A DNA stretch of 64,000 nt, taken from Cellvibrio sp. OA-2007 (GTDB lineage Bacteria; Pseudomonadota; Gammaproteobacteria; Pseudomonadales; Cellvibrionaceae). Shown here piece by piece: positions 48,842 through 56,566 of this stretch (position 1 is the first letter of the stretch; the number at the start of each line of letters is the position of its first letter). Under the pieces are notes generated by a model. The model saw only the letters and a list, made by a program, of their open reading frames with translations. It had not been told where the DNA came from and ran no database searches. Position numbers and translations under genes: made by a program. The stretch is from the NCBI RefSeq assembly GCF_000953825.1, contig NZ_BBUL01000083.1, forward strand, positions 40,062 to 104,061, written 5' to 3'.

Positions 48842-49837
48842 ATGGTGACTGCTTCGCCTTGGTTAAGTATTTTGGTACCTGTCTACAATGTAAAAGGGTA
48901 TTTAGATGACTGTTTTCAGTCAATTCTTTCGCAGTGTGATACGGGTGTTGAAGTTATTGCGCTGGATGATCAGTCCAGCGATGGCTCGTATGACTATTTA
49001 TCAAAAATAGCGTCTGACTCTTCTCATCCTATAAAAATAATGCGGCATCCCATAAACAGAGGTTTGAGTGCGGCTCGCAACTCCTTGGTTGCGGAAGCGA
49101 CGGGTAACTACGTGTGGTTTCTCGATTCAGATGATGCACTTGTTGAGGGGGCAATTGCTCAGTTGCGTAACATAGTCAATCAGCACAATCCTGATTTGGT
49201 GATGTGCGATTACCAAATGTGGCGACCTGAACTCCTGGATAATTTCGGGCAATTTAAAAAAGAACTTCATCTGGTCACCTTCGCAGGTGCTGAAAATTGT
49301 TTGATCAGTGATCCAGAGCAGCTTTTTCAGGGGCTGTATAAAAAAGGCAAACTACACGCGTGGTCTAAAATATCGAAGCGCAGCCTGTGGCAAGATGGGC
49401 TTCAATTTCCAGAGGGAAAATATTTCGAGGATATGGTCAATACACCGCGCTTGGCATTAAAGGTTAATACCTATTATTACTGCCCTCAAGTATGGATAAA
49501 GTATCGCCAGCGCGAGGGAAGTATTCTGGCGACATTTAATACTAAAAAAATTGACGATATGATTTCTGGACTTGATGGGGTTCTTGCAGTTTGGGCGGAT
49601 AGGTTGCCGAAGATGCGCATGGCTACTCGATATATTTATATCCGGTACTGTGTAAAAATTTACTTGTATGCAGTCAAAGAAGCTCAGCGGATTGGTGTTT
49701 TTAGTGCGGAGGAAAAATCGAAATACCGATCGCGTTTATTTTCCAGTATCGCTATGGGGCGCAGAGGCCTTGTGAAACACTATATGCGCTTTGGTGATTT
49801 CTTTCGGCTCGCCAAAGCGCTCAAGGCACTGCACTAA
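48842..49837 (+). CDS. Family 2 glycosyltransferase
   Basis: A 331-residue GT2 enzyme. The ATG at 48842 has a strong AAAGGAG, eight bases upstream, so I prefer it to starts 12-13 codons earlier. The N-terminal nucleotide-sugar domain shows S-I-L-V-P-V-Y-N-V (about 9-17), an A-L-D-D-Q-S-S-D-G-S motif (about 45-54), N-R-G-L-S-A-A-R-N (about 77-85) and the metal-binding D-S-D-D-A (about 98-102). The sugar is not readable from sequence. It ends three bases before the convergent GT2 gene, and it likely extends the glycan modified by the upstream Stealth protein. Confidence 0.9.
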   Translation: MVTASPWLSILVPVYNVKGYLDDCFQSILSQCDTGVEVIALDDQSSDGSYDYLSKIASDSSHPIKIMRHPINRGLSAARNSLVAEATGNYVWFLDSDDALVEGAIAQLRNIVNQHNPDLVMCDYQMWRPELLDNFGQFKKELHLVTFAGAENCLISDPEQLFQGLYKKGKLHAWSKISKRSLWQDGLQFPEGKYFEDMVNTPRLALKVNTYYYCPQVWIKYRQREGSILATFNTKKIDDMISGLDGVLAVWADRLPKMRMATRYIYIRYCVKIYLYAVKEAQRIGVFSAEEKSKYRSRLFSSIAMGRRGLVKHYMRFGDFFRLAKALKALH

Positions 49838-49839
49838 TA

Positions 49840-50676
49840 TTAGTGACTTTGTGGGGTTGATTTAATAATCCCATTCTCCGCCCAAAATCTCCCTGTGCGT
49901 TTTACGTCATTGCGAATGGCGTAATTCTTTTTCCAAGTTTCTGGATTATCGTAAGCTCGTGGGTGATCTAGGTGCAAACAGTTAACGCTGTAGCGCACTT
50001 GTTTTCCTTTTAGTCCGTGATTGTATAGGCGCTCGCCCAATTCGCGATCCAGCCCTCCGTATTGCATATCTTCGTTAAAACCATTGCAGGCTTTGATGTC
50101 AGATGTCCATGTGGAACTGTTCATACCGTTCCAAGTTGCTTTGGTGGGTGTGATGGCATTCAACAGGGCTTTAATGGTTTTATTTTTAATGAGTTTCCAC
50201 AGTTTATGGTTGGTTGGCTGGCCGGCTTTTTTGAGCCAGTCGATATTAAAAATCACACCGCTGGCGATGTCTGCTTCGGTAATGGCGTCAGATACGGAGG
50301 TAGTTAATTTCACGTAGCCGCCCGATAAAAAATAACCCGGCTCAGCCAGAGATTGGTGAATGCTAATAAAATCCGGTTCGGGTATGCAGTCGCCATCAGT
50401 GAAAATTAAATAATCGCAATCAGTTTGTGCGATGGCCTTATTGAGAATCTGGCATTTTTGAAAACCTTTGTCTTCATGCCAAATGTGTTGGATAGTTAAT
50501 TTTCCGCGCGCCTGAAAAAATTCAATCACCTCGCGTGTGGGTTGGCCTGAGCCGTCGTCGGCAATAATGACGGTGAAATTGTTATGGCGCTGCGCCTCAT
50601 AACCAAACAATACATTTTTAAGCCACTTGGGTTGATTGTAAGTGGTGATGACTACGCCCATCTTTTGCGGTGTCAT
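49840..50676 (-). CDS. Family 2 glycosyltransferase with galactosyltransferase-like C-terminal region
   Basis: A 278-residue GT-A enzyme on the minus strand. It has V-V-I-T-T-Y-N-Q-P (about 8-16), A-D-D-G-S-G (about 39-44), N-K-A-I-A-Q-T-D near 78 and the metal site F-T-D-G-D-C-I-P (about 91-98). The later W-N-G-M-N and G-G-L-D-R-E-L-G segments match the N-acetylgalactosaminyl/galactosyltransferase-type C-terminal domain found in chondroitin-like synthases. It lies in the minus-strand group with waaC and the DUF6165 gene, so core lipopolysaccharide is the likely acceptor. Confidence 0.85.
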   Translation of the reverse strand: MTPQKMGVVITTYNQPKWLKNVLFGYEAQRHNNFTVIIADDGSGQPTREVIEFFQARGKLTIQHIWHEDKGFQKCQILNKAIAQTDCDYLIFTDGDCIPEPDFISIHQSLAEPGYFLSGGYVKLTTSVSDAITEADIASGVIFNIDWLKKAGQPTNHKLWKLIKNKTIKALLNAITPTKATWNGMNSSTWTSDIKACNGFNEDMQYGGLDRELGERLYNHGLKGKQVRYSVNCLHLDHPRAYDNPETWKKNYAIRNDVKRTGRFWAENGIIKSTPQSH

Positions 50677-50709
50677 AAAAAATCCTAATTCAGCTTGTGT
50701 TTGAATCGA

Positions 50710-51765
50710 TCAGTGTTGGTTTGAATCGTTTAATGCGTGTGCGGACAATTTTTCTTGTAAAGCTTGCCAAACCACTTCGGCTTTAATACCGCTCATACAC
50801 TGCGGTGTTTCGTGGCTGTTTTCTGGTAGCCATTTGCAGTGGCGTTTGTGGCAGGGCATACAATCTAGCGGTTCTTGTAGTTGCAAATTTCGTGTGTGCT
50901 CACCAATTAAGCCCACCTTGACTGGCGATGTTGCGCCATACAAGGCAATGGTGGGCGTTTCAAGCGCGCCAGCAAGGTGAGAGAAACCTGTGTCCAAGCC
51001 TATAACACCTACCGCTTCTACCAATTTTTCTGCAATGCGAGTAATGGATAAACGCTGTTCCGGGCGAGTGGCTTGTGGGCATGCACTAATAATATTGTCG
51101 GCAATAGCTTGCTCTTCTTGGCTGCCCCAAATAATTTCGATGCTGTAGCCCGCGTCTAGCGCAATTTTCCCCAGCGCCTGCCACTCGCTGGTTGCCCAGA
51201 GTTTGGTGACCCAGCTGGTGCCAATAATAAACACTAGTTTGCGTGGATTTTCTTCAATATGGGTAAAGTTTTGATTGATGCCAAAATTTAATTTTTTCGA
51301 TGGCGTATAACCAAGTGCTTTGCCAACTAATTGGCGCGTGCGCTGAACAGCGTGTTGATCTTTATCGATGTTATGGCGGCGTTTATAAAACCAATGGGTG
51401 ATAGGTTCGCGCGCGGAATGTTTGTCATAACCATCAATGCCGTGACCTTTGGCGCACCTGGCAACTGTGGCACTTTTGAGCAAGCCTTGCGCATCGATAA
51501 TATAGTCATAATTTTGCGTGCGTAACGCCTGACGCCAGCGTTTAAATTCTTGCCAATTTTTTTTGCTGCGCTCTTTTGCCCAGAGGCGCAATTGGATGGG
51601 GATTACTTTGTTCACGCCCGGATGCCAGGCCACAATTTCTTTAAAGCTGTCTTCCACTACCCAATCAATTTCTGCGTCAGGGAATTTTTTTTTGATATCG
51701 CTGATCGCAGGGAAGGTGTGGAATATATCGCCCATGGAGGACATTTTGACAAGCAGGATGCGCAT
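50710..51765 (-). CDS. waaC: Lipopolysaccharide heptosyltransferase I
   Basis: A GT9-family enzyme that adds the first L-glycero-D-manno-heptose to Kdo of the LPS inner core. The ATG at 51765 (M-R-I-L-L-V-K-M-S-S-M-G-D) gives 351 residues and matches WaaC; a TTG 10 codons upstream is less likely. The family residues are visible: S-S-M-G-D-I-F-H-T near the start, G-T-S-W-V-T-K-L-W near 190 and the nucleotide-sugar motif G-L-D-T-G-F-S-H-L-A-G-A-L (about 255-267). It is surrounded by glycan genes. Confidence 0.88.
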   Translation of the reverse strand: MRILLVKMSSMGDIFHTFPAISDIKKKFPDAEIDWVVEDSFKEIVAWHPGVNKVIPIQLRLWAKERSKKNWQEFKRWRQALRTQNYDYIIDAQGLLKSATVARCAKGHGIDGYDKHSAREPITHWFYKRRHNIDKDQHAVQRTRQLVGKALGYTPSKKLNFGINQNFTHIEENPRKLVFIIGTSWVTKLWATSEWQALGKIALDAGYSIEIIWGSQEEQAIADNIISACPQATRPEQRLSITRIAEKLVEAVGVIGLDTGFSHLAGALETPTIALYGATSPVKVGLIGEHTRNLQLQEPLDCMPCHKRHCKWLPENSHETPQCMSGIKAEVVWQALQEKLSAHALNDSNQH

Positions 51766-51801
51766 GGGCGAAATCTTCGTTAAGTCTGGCGGCAAATGGA
51801 A

Positions 51802-52197
51802 TTATTGATAATTCTTGTATGACTTTTCTTCGATCAATTCCGAGCCAAAGGCGAGATTGATATCTTTTTTCACAGCGGCGCGTTTGTCGTTAGTGAAATA
51901 GACCGCGCGTGCGAGTTGGATAAATTTATCGCTGAAATCTTTAGCCAATTCGCAGTCGCGAATATCGTCTTCAATAATCCACAATTCCTGATTGATGTCT
52001 TTCAAGGCTTGTTTAAGTGGTGCCAGTTTGGCTTGGCCTGCGGCGTCGAGCAATTGTGTCACCTTGGCATTGAGTATGTTCAGCTCGTGAGTCACATTCT
52101 TGAGTTTGGCCTCATCGCCAATGTTGACGGCTTTGATTTCTAGAATGGTGATTTTATCGATCAGTTCGCCAAGGGAAATAGGGGCTTCAATCAGCAT
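51802..52197 (-). CDS. DUF6165 family protein
   Basis: A 131-residue soluble helical protein: S-L-G-E-L-I-D-K-I-T-I-L-E-I-K near the start, a heptad-rich middle (Leu/Lys/Asn), and W-I-I-E-D-D-I-R-D-C-E near residue 75. The family is known only as a companion of lipopolysaccharide genes, and its function is not established. It starts the minus-strand run DUF6165-waaC-GT2 and is 37 bases from waaC. It could be a regulatory or assembly factor for the heptosyltransferase, but this is a guess from position. Confidence 0.7.
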   Translation of the reverse strand: MLIEAPISLGELIDKITILEIKAVNIGDEAKLKNVTHELNILNAKVTQLLDAAGQAKLAPLKQALKDINQELWIIEDDIRDCELAKDFSDKFIQLARAVYFTNDKRAAVKKDINLAFGSELIEEKSYKNYQ

Positions 52198-52264
52198 AGT
52201 CAGGCTCTCAGGGATTTTTTTGTGGCGGCGATTCTAACAAATCAGTGGGCATCTAGCGAATGGA

Positions 52265-52960
52265 TTAGTCCTTCCCACACGCTCGATTCGCCGGTACTGC
52301 AATGTCCATCATTTGCGGGTTCGGCAATTTGAGATTGCTCATAAGTTCTACATAAGCGTTGATGTCTTTCGCTTGCAAACGCGGATTATGGGCTTTTTCT
52401 TCGCCGATGCTGCTCAGTGTCCAGCCTTTATAGTCGTGACCTGGGTAGACCAGGGTCTGATCGGGCAGGGCGAGTAGTTTGTTAAACAGGCTGTGATATT
52501 GGTCGCGCGCATTGCCATTTTGGAAATCGGTGCGGCCAGTGCCGCGAATTAGCAATGTATCGCCACTGAATAGATAAGTCTGGCCTGCATCATCCAGCAG
52601 GTAGGAATAGGAGTCATCGGTGTGGCCAGGGGTATAGATTGCTTTGAGTTGAAGTTGGCCAATGCTAATCACATCACCATCTTGGAGCCCTTGTGATACA
52701 CAACTAGAGCCTGCCTCTTCACCCAGCAGCGTGGTACAGCCAGTGGCATCGCGCAGGGCGCCAGCGCCGGTAATATGGTCGGCGTGAGTGTGGGTATCCA
52801 GCGCATAGGCTAGTTTCAGCCCCAGCTCTTGCAGCAGTTGCAGGTATTTGGGCACTTCGCTTTTGACTGTATCAATCAGCACCGCTTGCTGACTGTGTTC
52901 GCAGCCAATCAGGTAGGTATAAGTAGACGATTCACGTTCAAACAGTTGACGGAAAATCAT
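52265..52960 (-). CDS. Persulfide dioxygenase-like MBL-fold protein (ETHE1/Blh type)
   Basis: A 231-residue metallo-beta-lactamase-fold enzyme. The ATG at 52960 has TGAGGAG upstream, and the stop of the TauE gene overlaps it (ATGA). The iron-binding motif is H-T-H-A-D-H (57-62), with further ligands in T-P-G-H-T-D-D and Y-P-G-H-D-Y-K-G, and the R-G-T-G-R-T-D-F-Q-N-G ETHE1 signature. Such enzymes oxidise glutathione persulfide to sulfite, the natural substrate of the adjacent TauE-type exporter. A BigR-type repressor begins the operon, which supports this assignment. Confidence 0.9.
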   Translation of the reverse strand: MIFRQLFERESSTYTYLIGCEHSQQAVLIDTVKSEVPKYLQLLQELGLKLAYALDTHTHADHITGAGALRDATGCTTLLGEEAGSSCVSQGLQDGDVISIGQLQLKAIYTPGHTDDSYSYLLDDAGQTYLFSGDTLLIRGTGRTDFQNGNARDQYHSLFNKLLALPDQTLVYPGHDYKGWTLSSIGEEKAHNPRLQAKDINAYVELMSNLKLPNPQMMDIAVPANRACGKD

Positions 52961-53802
52961 AAAAAGCTCCTCACTAAAGTGATGATACAAACGATAATCA
53001 AGCTGGCAGCAAAGATTTTTTGCAGCAGTGCGTTGGCAATTTTGTGACTCACCGCTTGGCCGATAACCATGCCTGCAACGCCACCGATCGCAACTAAACC
53101 AAGGGTTACCCAGTGACTGCTGGCGGTTAGCTCATGGCTGGTACCGAGTAACAAATGGCTGATAAATCCGGAGCTACTTATCAGCGCAATCATCATGAGT
53201 GAGGTGCTGACCGCTTGGCTCATGCTGACGGCACTTAATGCCAGTAGCAGCGGGACAATCAAAAAGCCGCCGCCTACACCAAATAGCCCTGACAACAGAC
53301 CCACAAACAATCCGCCAATCAATAAGCCGCTGACGCAGCGCGGGCGCAGTTCAAATTGACCCGTTTGACTCATGCGACAGATCAGCCCGGGCGATGGGGT
53401 ATCGGCAAAGTTACCGGCGCGAACCACACTTGCCGCCGCAGGATTTTTGTTCGCACTGATCCACATGCGCAGCGCGATTACGCCAGCGAGCAGTGTGAAC
53501 CCGGTTAGCAGCCAAAGCTCATTAAGTTGTAACCCCAGCCATTTTCCGATGGGAGCGCTCACTGCTCCAGCGCTTGCCAGAATAATTCCCGGCTTCCAGA
53601 GCACCGGTGCGGCATTTTTCTGCAGCAGATTGCGCAGGCTGCCGTAAAGCGTGCTGGCGGCCACTGCACCTAGCGAAATTCCGACTGCATCGGTCATCGG
53701 CATTCCTGCCATCAACATTAATAAGGGCACCGCAAACACTGAACCGCCAGCGCCGGTTAACCCCAGCACCAAGCCGATAATCATGCCAATGAGCAACAAC
53801 AT
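52957..53802 (-). CDS. Sulfite exporter TauE/SafE family membrane protein
   Basis: A 281-residue inner-membrane protein with about eight hydrophobic segments and two inverted TauE repeats, each with a G-A-G-G-(S/G)-x-x-x-V-P-L-L motif (about 17-28 and 175-186). TauE/SafE members export sulfite or other organosulfur anions. Its last four bases overlap the start of the persulfide dioxygenase gene, so sulfite made by that enzyme could leave through this transporter. It is the third gene of a four-gene persulfide operon. Confidence 0.88.
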   Translation of the reverse strand: MLLLIGMIIGLVLGLTGAGGSVFAVPLLMLMAGMPMTDAVGISLGAVAASTLYGSLRNLLQKNAAPVLWKPGIILASAGAVSAPIGKWLGLQLNELWLLTGFTLLAGVIALRMWISANKNPAAASVVRAGNFADTPSPGLICRMSQTGQFELRPRCVSGLLIGGLFVGLLSGLFGVGGGFLIVPLLLALSAVSMSQAVSTSLMMIALISSSGFISHLLLGTSHELTASSHWVTLGLVAIGGVAGMVIGQAVSHKIANALLQKIFAASLIIVCIITLVRSFL

Positions 53803-53818
53803 ATAGCGCCCTCAGGAT

Positions 53819-54346
53819 TTAGCGATTCCATGGCATGCGCGCGATCAACATGCCCATCATGCAGGTGTCGGTAATGCCGGCGAACATCAGGCCAGCGCCC
53901 ACAAAGCCTGACAATAAAAAGAAATTTGTATCGACCTGAAAGCCAAGCACTACGCCAATCAAGGCTAAAAAGCCCGCTGCGATGCGCACTTGTCGCTCTA
54001 GCGACATCACTCCATTACCTTCATTCAGTGGGATATTCGCGGCTTTAACCCCATTGATACCGCCTTCAATCACCACCAGCTCGGCATCGATTTTTCCATG
54101 CAGCTGATCGGCAGCCATTTGTGCGCGCTTGCCGCCTTGGCAGAGTAAATACACGCAGCTGCCGTTTTTGCCGCTCTTGGCAATTTCATCTTGCAGGCGC
54201 TCAGCGGTTAATTCGTGTAGCGGAATGTGCAGACAGCCGGGCAGGTGGGCGGCTTTTATTTCAGCGGCGGTACGCACATCCAAAATGCACATATCGGCTG
54301 TTTTATTGGTGATTAATTCCTGCGGATGTATTTGTTTGTGGCTCAT
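53819..54346 (-). CDS. Rhodanese domain fused to a DUF2892 membrane domain
   Basis: A 175-residue protein. The N-terminal rhodanese domain ends in the active loop L-L-C-Q-G-G-K-R-A with catalytic Cys 69. The C-terminal part, about 112-175, is two hydrophobic helices of the DUF2892 type with an R-M-P-W-N tail. Such fusions hold a sulfur-transfer site at the membrane, where they move persulfide sulfur between thiols. It sits 16 bases after the ArsR-type repressor gene and 16 bases before the exporter gene. A catalytic role in persulfide handling with the downstream dioxygenase is inferred from the operon. Confidence 0.88.
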   Translation of the reverse strand: MSHKQIHPQELITNKTADMCILDVRTAAEIKAAHLPGCLHIPLHELTAERLQDEIAKSGKNGSCVYLLCQGGKRAQMAADQLHGKIDAELVVIEGGINGVKAANIPLNEGNGVMSLERQVRIAAGFLALIGVVLGFQVDTNFFLLSGFVGAGLMFAGITDTCMMGMLIARMPWNR

Positions 54347-54362
54347 GGATAACCTCGGCTAT

Positions 54363-54677
54363 TCAGTTGTGTGGTTCGGTCGGACAATAGATGGACTGCA
54401 GTACAGCGATAATTTTTTGTGCTTCATCGCCCTGTAATGAGTAGTAAACGGTCTGCGCCTCTTTGCGTGTGTTCACCAATCCTGCTTCACGCAAACTGGC
54501 TAAATGTTGCGAAAGGGCGGACTGACTCAGTGGCACCTGCTCATTTAATTCCCCCACCGACATCTCGCCAGTGATCAGGGTGCACAAGATCATCAGCCGA
54601 TTTTCATTGGCCAGCGCCTTTAACAGGCTGGCGGCTGCTTGAGCATGTATTTGCATATCGTTCATTGATGTTGTCAT
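54363..54677 (-). CDS. ArsR-family repressor, BigR/SqrR type (persulfide sensor)
   Basis: A 104-residue winged-helix regulator. ATG 54677 follows AGGAA; an ATG 24 bases upstream has no ribosome binding site. The recognition helix region reads L-S-Q-S-A-L-S-Q-H-L-A-S-L-R. Two cysteines, Cys 32 (M-I-L-C-T) and Cys 98 (I-Y-C-P), are 66 residues apart, the same spacing as the thiol pair of BigR and SqrR that forms a di- or polysulfide bridge and releases DNA. No metal-site cysteine pair (CVC) is present. It should repress its own operon through the dyad just upstream. Confidence 0.9.
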   Translation of the reverse strand: MTTSMNDMQIHAQAAASLLKALANENRLMILCTLITGEMSVGELNEQVPLSQSALSQHLASLREAGLVNTRKEAQTVYYSLQGDEAQKIIAVLQSIYCPTEPHN

Positions 54678-54705
54678 GGCGATTTCCTGCTGGGTTTTCA
54701 TAAGT

Positions 54706-54755
54706 ATATTAGTATTTAATAATTTAGCAATATCTAATTTAATAGATGCTAATAT
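54706..54755. promoter_or_regulatory. Nested symmetric operator of the persulfide operon
   Basis: Four TTAG/CTAA half-sites share one centre at 54730.5: the inner pair is TTAG 54724-27 and CTAA 54734-37, and the outer pair is TTAG 54709-12 and CTAA 54749-52, each half-site 15 bases from its neighbour. Over the whole 50 bases, 19 of 25 positions are symmetric. It begins 29 bases before the repressor start, in an AT-rich stretch where a promoter is expected, so it is a good BigR operator candidate. Confidence 0.75.
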
Positions 54756-54839
54756 TTCGGGGATATATGAGGAATTTAATCGGGCAATGACTTTGCACCT
54801 ACTGACGCAATAGGTGTGGGTAAGGAGTTGTAAAGCCGC

Positions 54840-56177
54840 ATGAGAGTGGTGATCCGGGAAATGGCTTGGCGCGTAAAGCTACCTTCGATTATTAACAAGG
54901 TGGCTCTAATGGAAGGTTCCTACAACTGGTTACTGGTATTTGCATCCTATTGCGTGGCAGTAATCGCCTCTTACACGGCAATTTACTTCGGTACGCGAGT
55001 TTTTAATTTACACGGAGCGTCACGCCGTTTCTGGCTGGCGGCAGGTGCGCTCAGCCTTGGTAGTGGAATCTGGTCCATGCATTTCGTGGGCATGAGTGCC
55101 TACACCATGCCGATGCATATGCACATGAGCTTCAATGCCCCACTCACCTTGCTCTCCTGGGTGCCCGCCGTGTTTGCATCAGCGCTGGCGCTTTATGTAA
55201 TCACTCTGCCAAAAGTCTCCGTAAAAACTATCGCCGCCAGTGCGTTCATCATGGGCGCAGGTATTTTTGCGATGCATTACGGTGGAATGTACGCGATGCA
55301 AATGCACCCTGGCATTGAGTACGACACGCTGCTGGTGATTCTCTCGGGGGTGATCGCAGTTGTAGCGTCAGGCGCGGCGCTGGTGATTTGCCGCAAAGTG
55401 CGCGATGTTCCGCCGCAGTTTACCTTGGCCTTTAAGGTGCTGGCCTCATTGGTCATGGGGGTGGCCATCTGCGGTATGCACTACACCGGAATGGCGGCGG
55501 CCAGTTATCCGATGGGGGCGCAGAGTCATCCTGATAATTTACTGCGTGGCGATTGGATGGGAATCCCTACAGCAATTGCCGCCAGCATTCTATTACTGCT
55601 CGCCCTCTATTCTGCCTATACCGATTTTCGAGCGATGGAACGGGCGCGTCAGGAAGAAAAAAATAGAAACGCCGCTGCGCGTCAGGCGGCGTTTTACGAT
55701 TCGCTCACCGGATTGGCCAACCGCAGTTTCTTGGAGGCGCGAGTATTGGAAAAGCTCACGGTGAGTGAAGGTAATAGTGTTCCCGCCGCATTTACTCTCG
55801 CCTATTTTGAGTTGAGTGACTACCGCGATCTGACCCAGCGCCATGGCGAAGCATTTACTCAGGCCTTGATTAAATATTTTGTCGCCGAGTTGGAGGGGAG
55901 TTTACCGAGCGCCGAATTGATTGCGCGTTATGGGGGCAATAGTTTTATGGTGATAATTCCTTTCCGCGATCCCACAGCACTCAATGCGCTGGTACAGAAG
56001 ATGACTCGGGCATTTGAAAACTCGGTGGCGATTAGCGGCAAACTTACGCCGTGTAAATGGAGTTTTGGTTTTAGTGAATATCCCAAGTCGGGCACCAATA
56101 GCCGCAACTTGATTCGTGCAGCGCAACGGATTCGGTTTTCATCCAGTCAGGAGCAAACAGATTTGGCGATGGCATAA
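54840..56177 (+). CDS. MHYT-domain membrane protein with degenerate GGDEF domain
   Basis: A 445-residue protein. The N-terminal MHYT sensor has seven hydrophobic segments and the diagnostic repeats M-H-F-V-G-M, M-H-Y-G-G-M and M-H-Y-T-G-M, thought to bind copper or sense oxygen, CO or NO. The C-terminal GGDEF-like domain reads G-G-N-S-F at 365-369, and the usual D-x-D-x-F-K segment is replaced by E-L-S-D-Y-R, so cyclase activity is very unlikely. It may be a c-di-GMP-binding or purely structural module. It is divergent from the persulfide operon. ATG 54840 has AAGGAG at a long 12-base distance; ATG 54909 (M-E-G-S-Y-N-W) is an alternative. Confidence 0.88.
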   Translation: MRVVIREMAWRVKLPSIINKVALMEGSYNWLLVFASYCVAVIASYTAIYFGTRVFNLHGASRRFWLAAGALSLGSGIWSMHFVGMSAYTMPMHMHMSFNAPLTLLSWVPAVFASALALYVITLPKVSVKTIAASAFIMGAGIFAMHYGGMYAMQMHPGIEYDTLLVILSGVIAVVASGAALVICRKVRDVPPQFTLAFKVLASLVMGVAICGMHYTGMAAASYPMGAQSHPDNLLRGDWMGIPTAIAASILLLLALYSAYTDFRAMERARQEEKNRNAAARQAAFYDSLTGLANRSFLEARVLEKLTVSEGNSVPAAFTLAYFELSDYRDLTQRHGEAFTQALIKYFVAELEGSLPSAELIARYGGNSFMVIIPFRDPTALNALVQKMTRAFENSVAISGKLTPCKWSFGFSEYPKSGTNSRNLIRAAQRIRFSSSQEQTDLAMA

Positions 56178-56212
56178 AGCGGGCAGGTCGCTCTTGCGTA
56201 TTCGGGCAGCAC

Positions 56213-56245
56213 AAAACGCCAGCGTAAATGCGCTGGCGTTTTTTT
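56213..56245 (+). terminator. Terminator after the MHYT gene
   Basis: AACGCCAGCG (56215-56224) and CGCTGGCGTT (56231-56240) form a 10-base perfect stem, followed by a T run. Confidence 0.92.
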
Positions 56246-56566
56246 AGGCGTTTATATGTTTGATTTTTGTAGTGGAGGTTGTGGGGGCGTCCCACCTGCA
56301 GGTTTTGCTTAGTGGCACGCCCAAAGATACGATTTAATTCTGTAATCAATTGTGAAGAAAGTCGCACTGTATTTGCCAATCCTGTTTCTTATATTCACGA
56401 ATAGTTTCATCAGTTCGCATTTGTGATGCTCACTTCACGCCAGTTCCATAGTGGGACGACACAGAATTTCCATCTGCCTAAAATCCCAGTCGTTAGTCGG
56501 GCAACTCAACCTTCCACAACTCACTGTTTCAAAAAAACAATAATATTCAACAAGAGGCAAAATCAC
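56246..56566. other. 321-base leader of the di-heme protein gene
   Basis: No gene is evident; a frame running in from 56423 lacks a ribosome binding site and is better treated as untranslated. The main feature is a bulged hairpin: GGGCGT-C-CCAC (56285-56295) pairs with GTGG-C-ACGCCC (56312-56322) around a 16-base loop. It matches no riboswitch class I can name. The promoter of the downstream gene should lie here. Confidence 0.4.

Noticed and set aside
56246..56566. Possible riboswitch, for example a c-di-GMP GEMM element
   Set aside because: The bulged hairpin has neither the conserved GEMM core nor the expected tetraloop/receptor pair.
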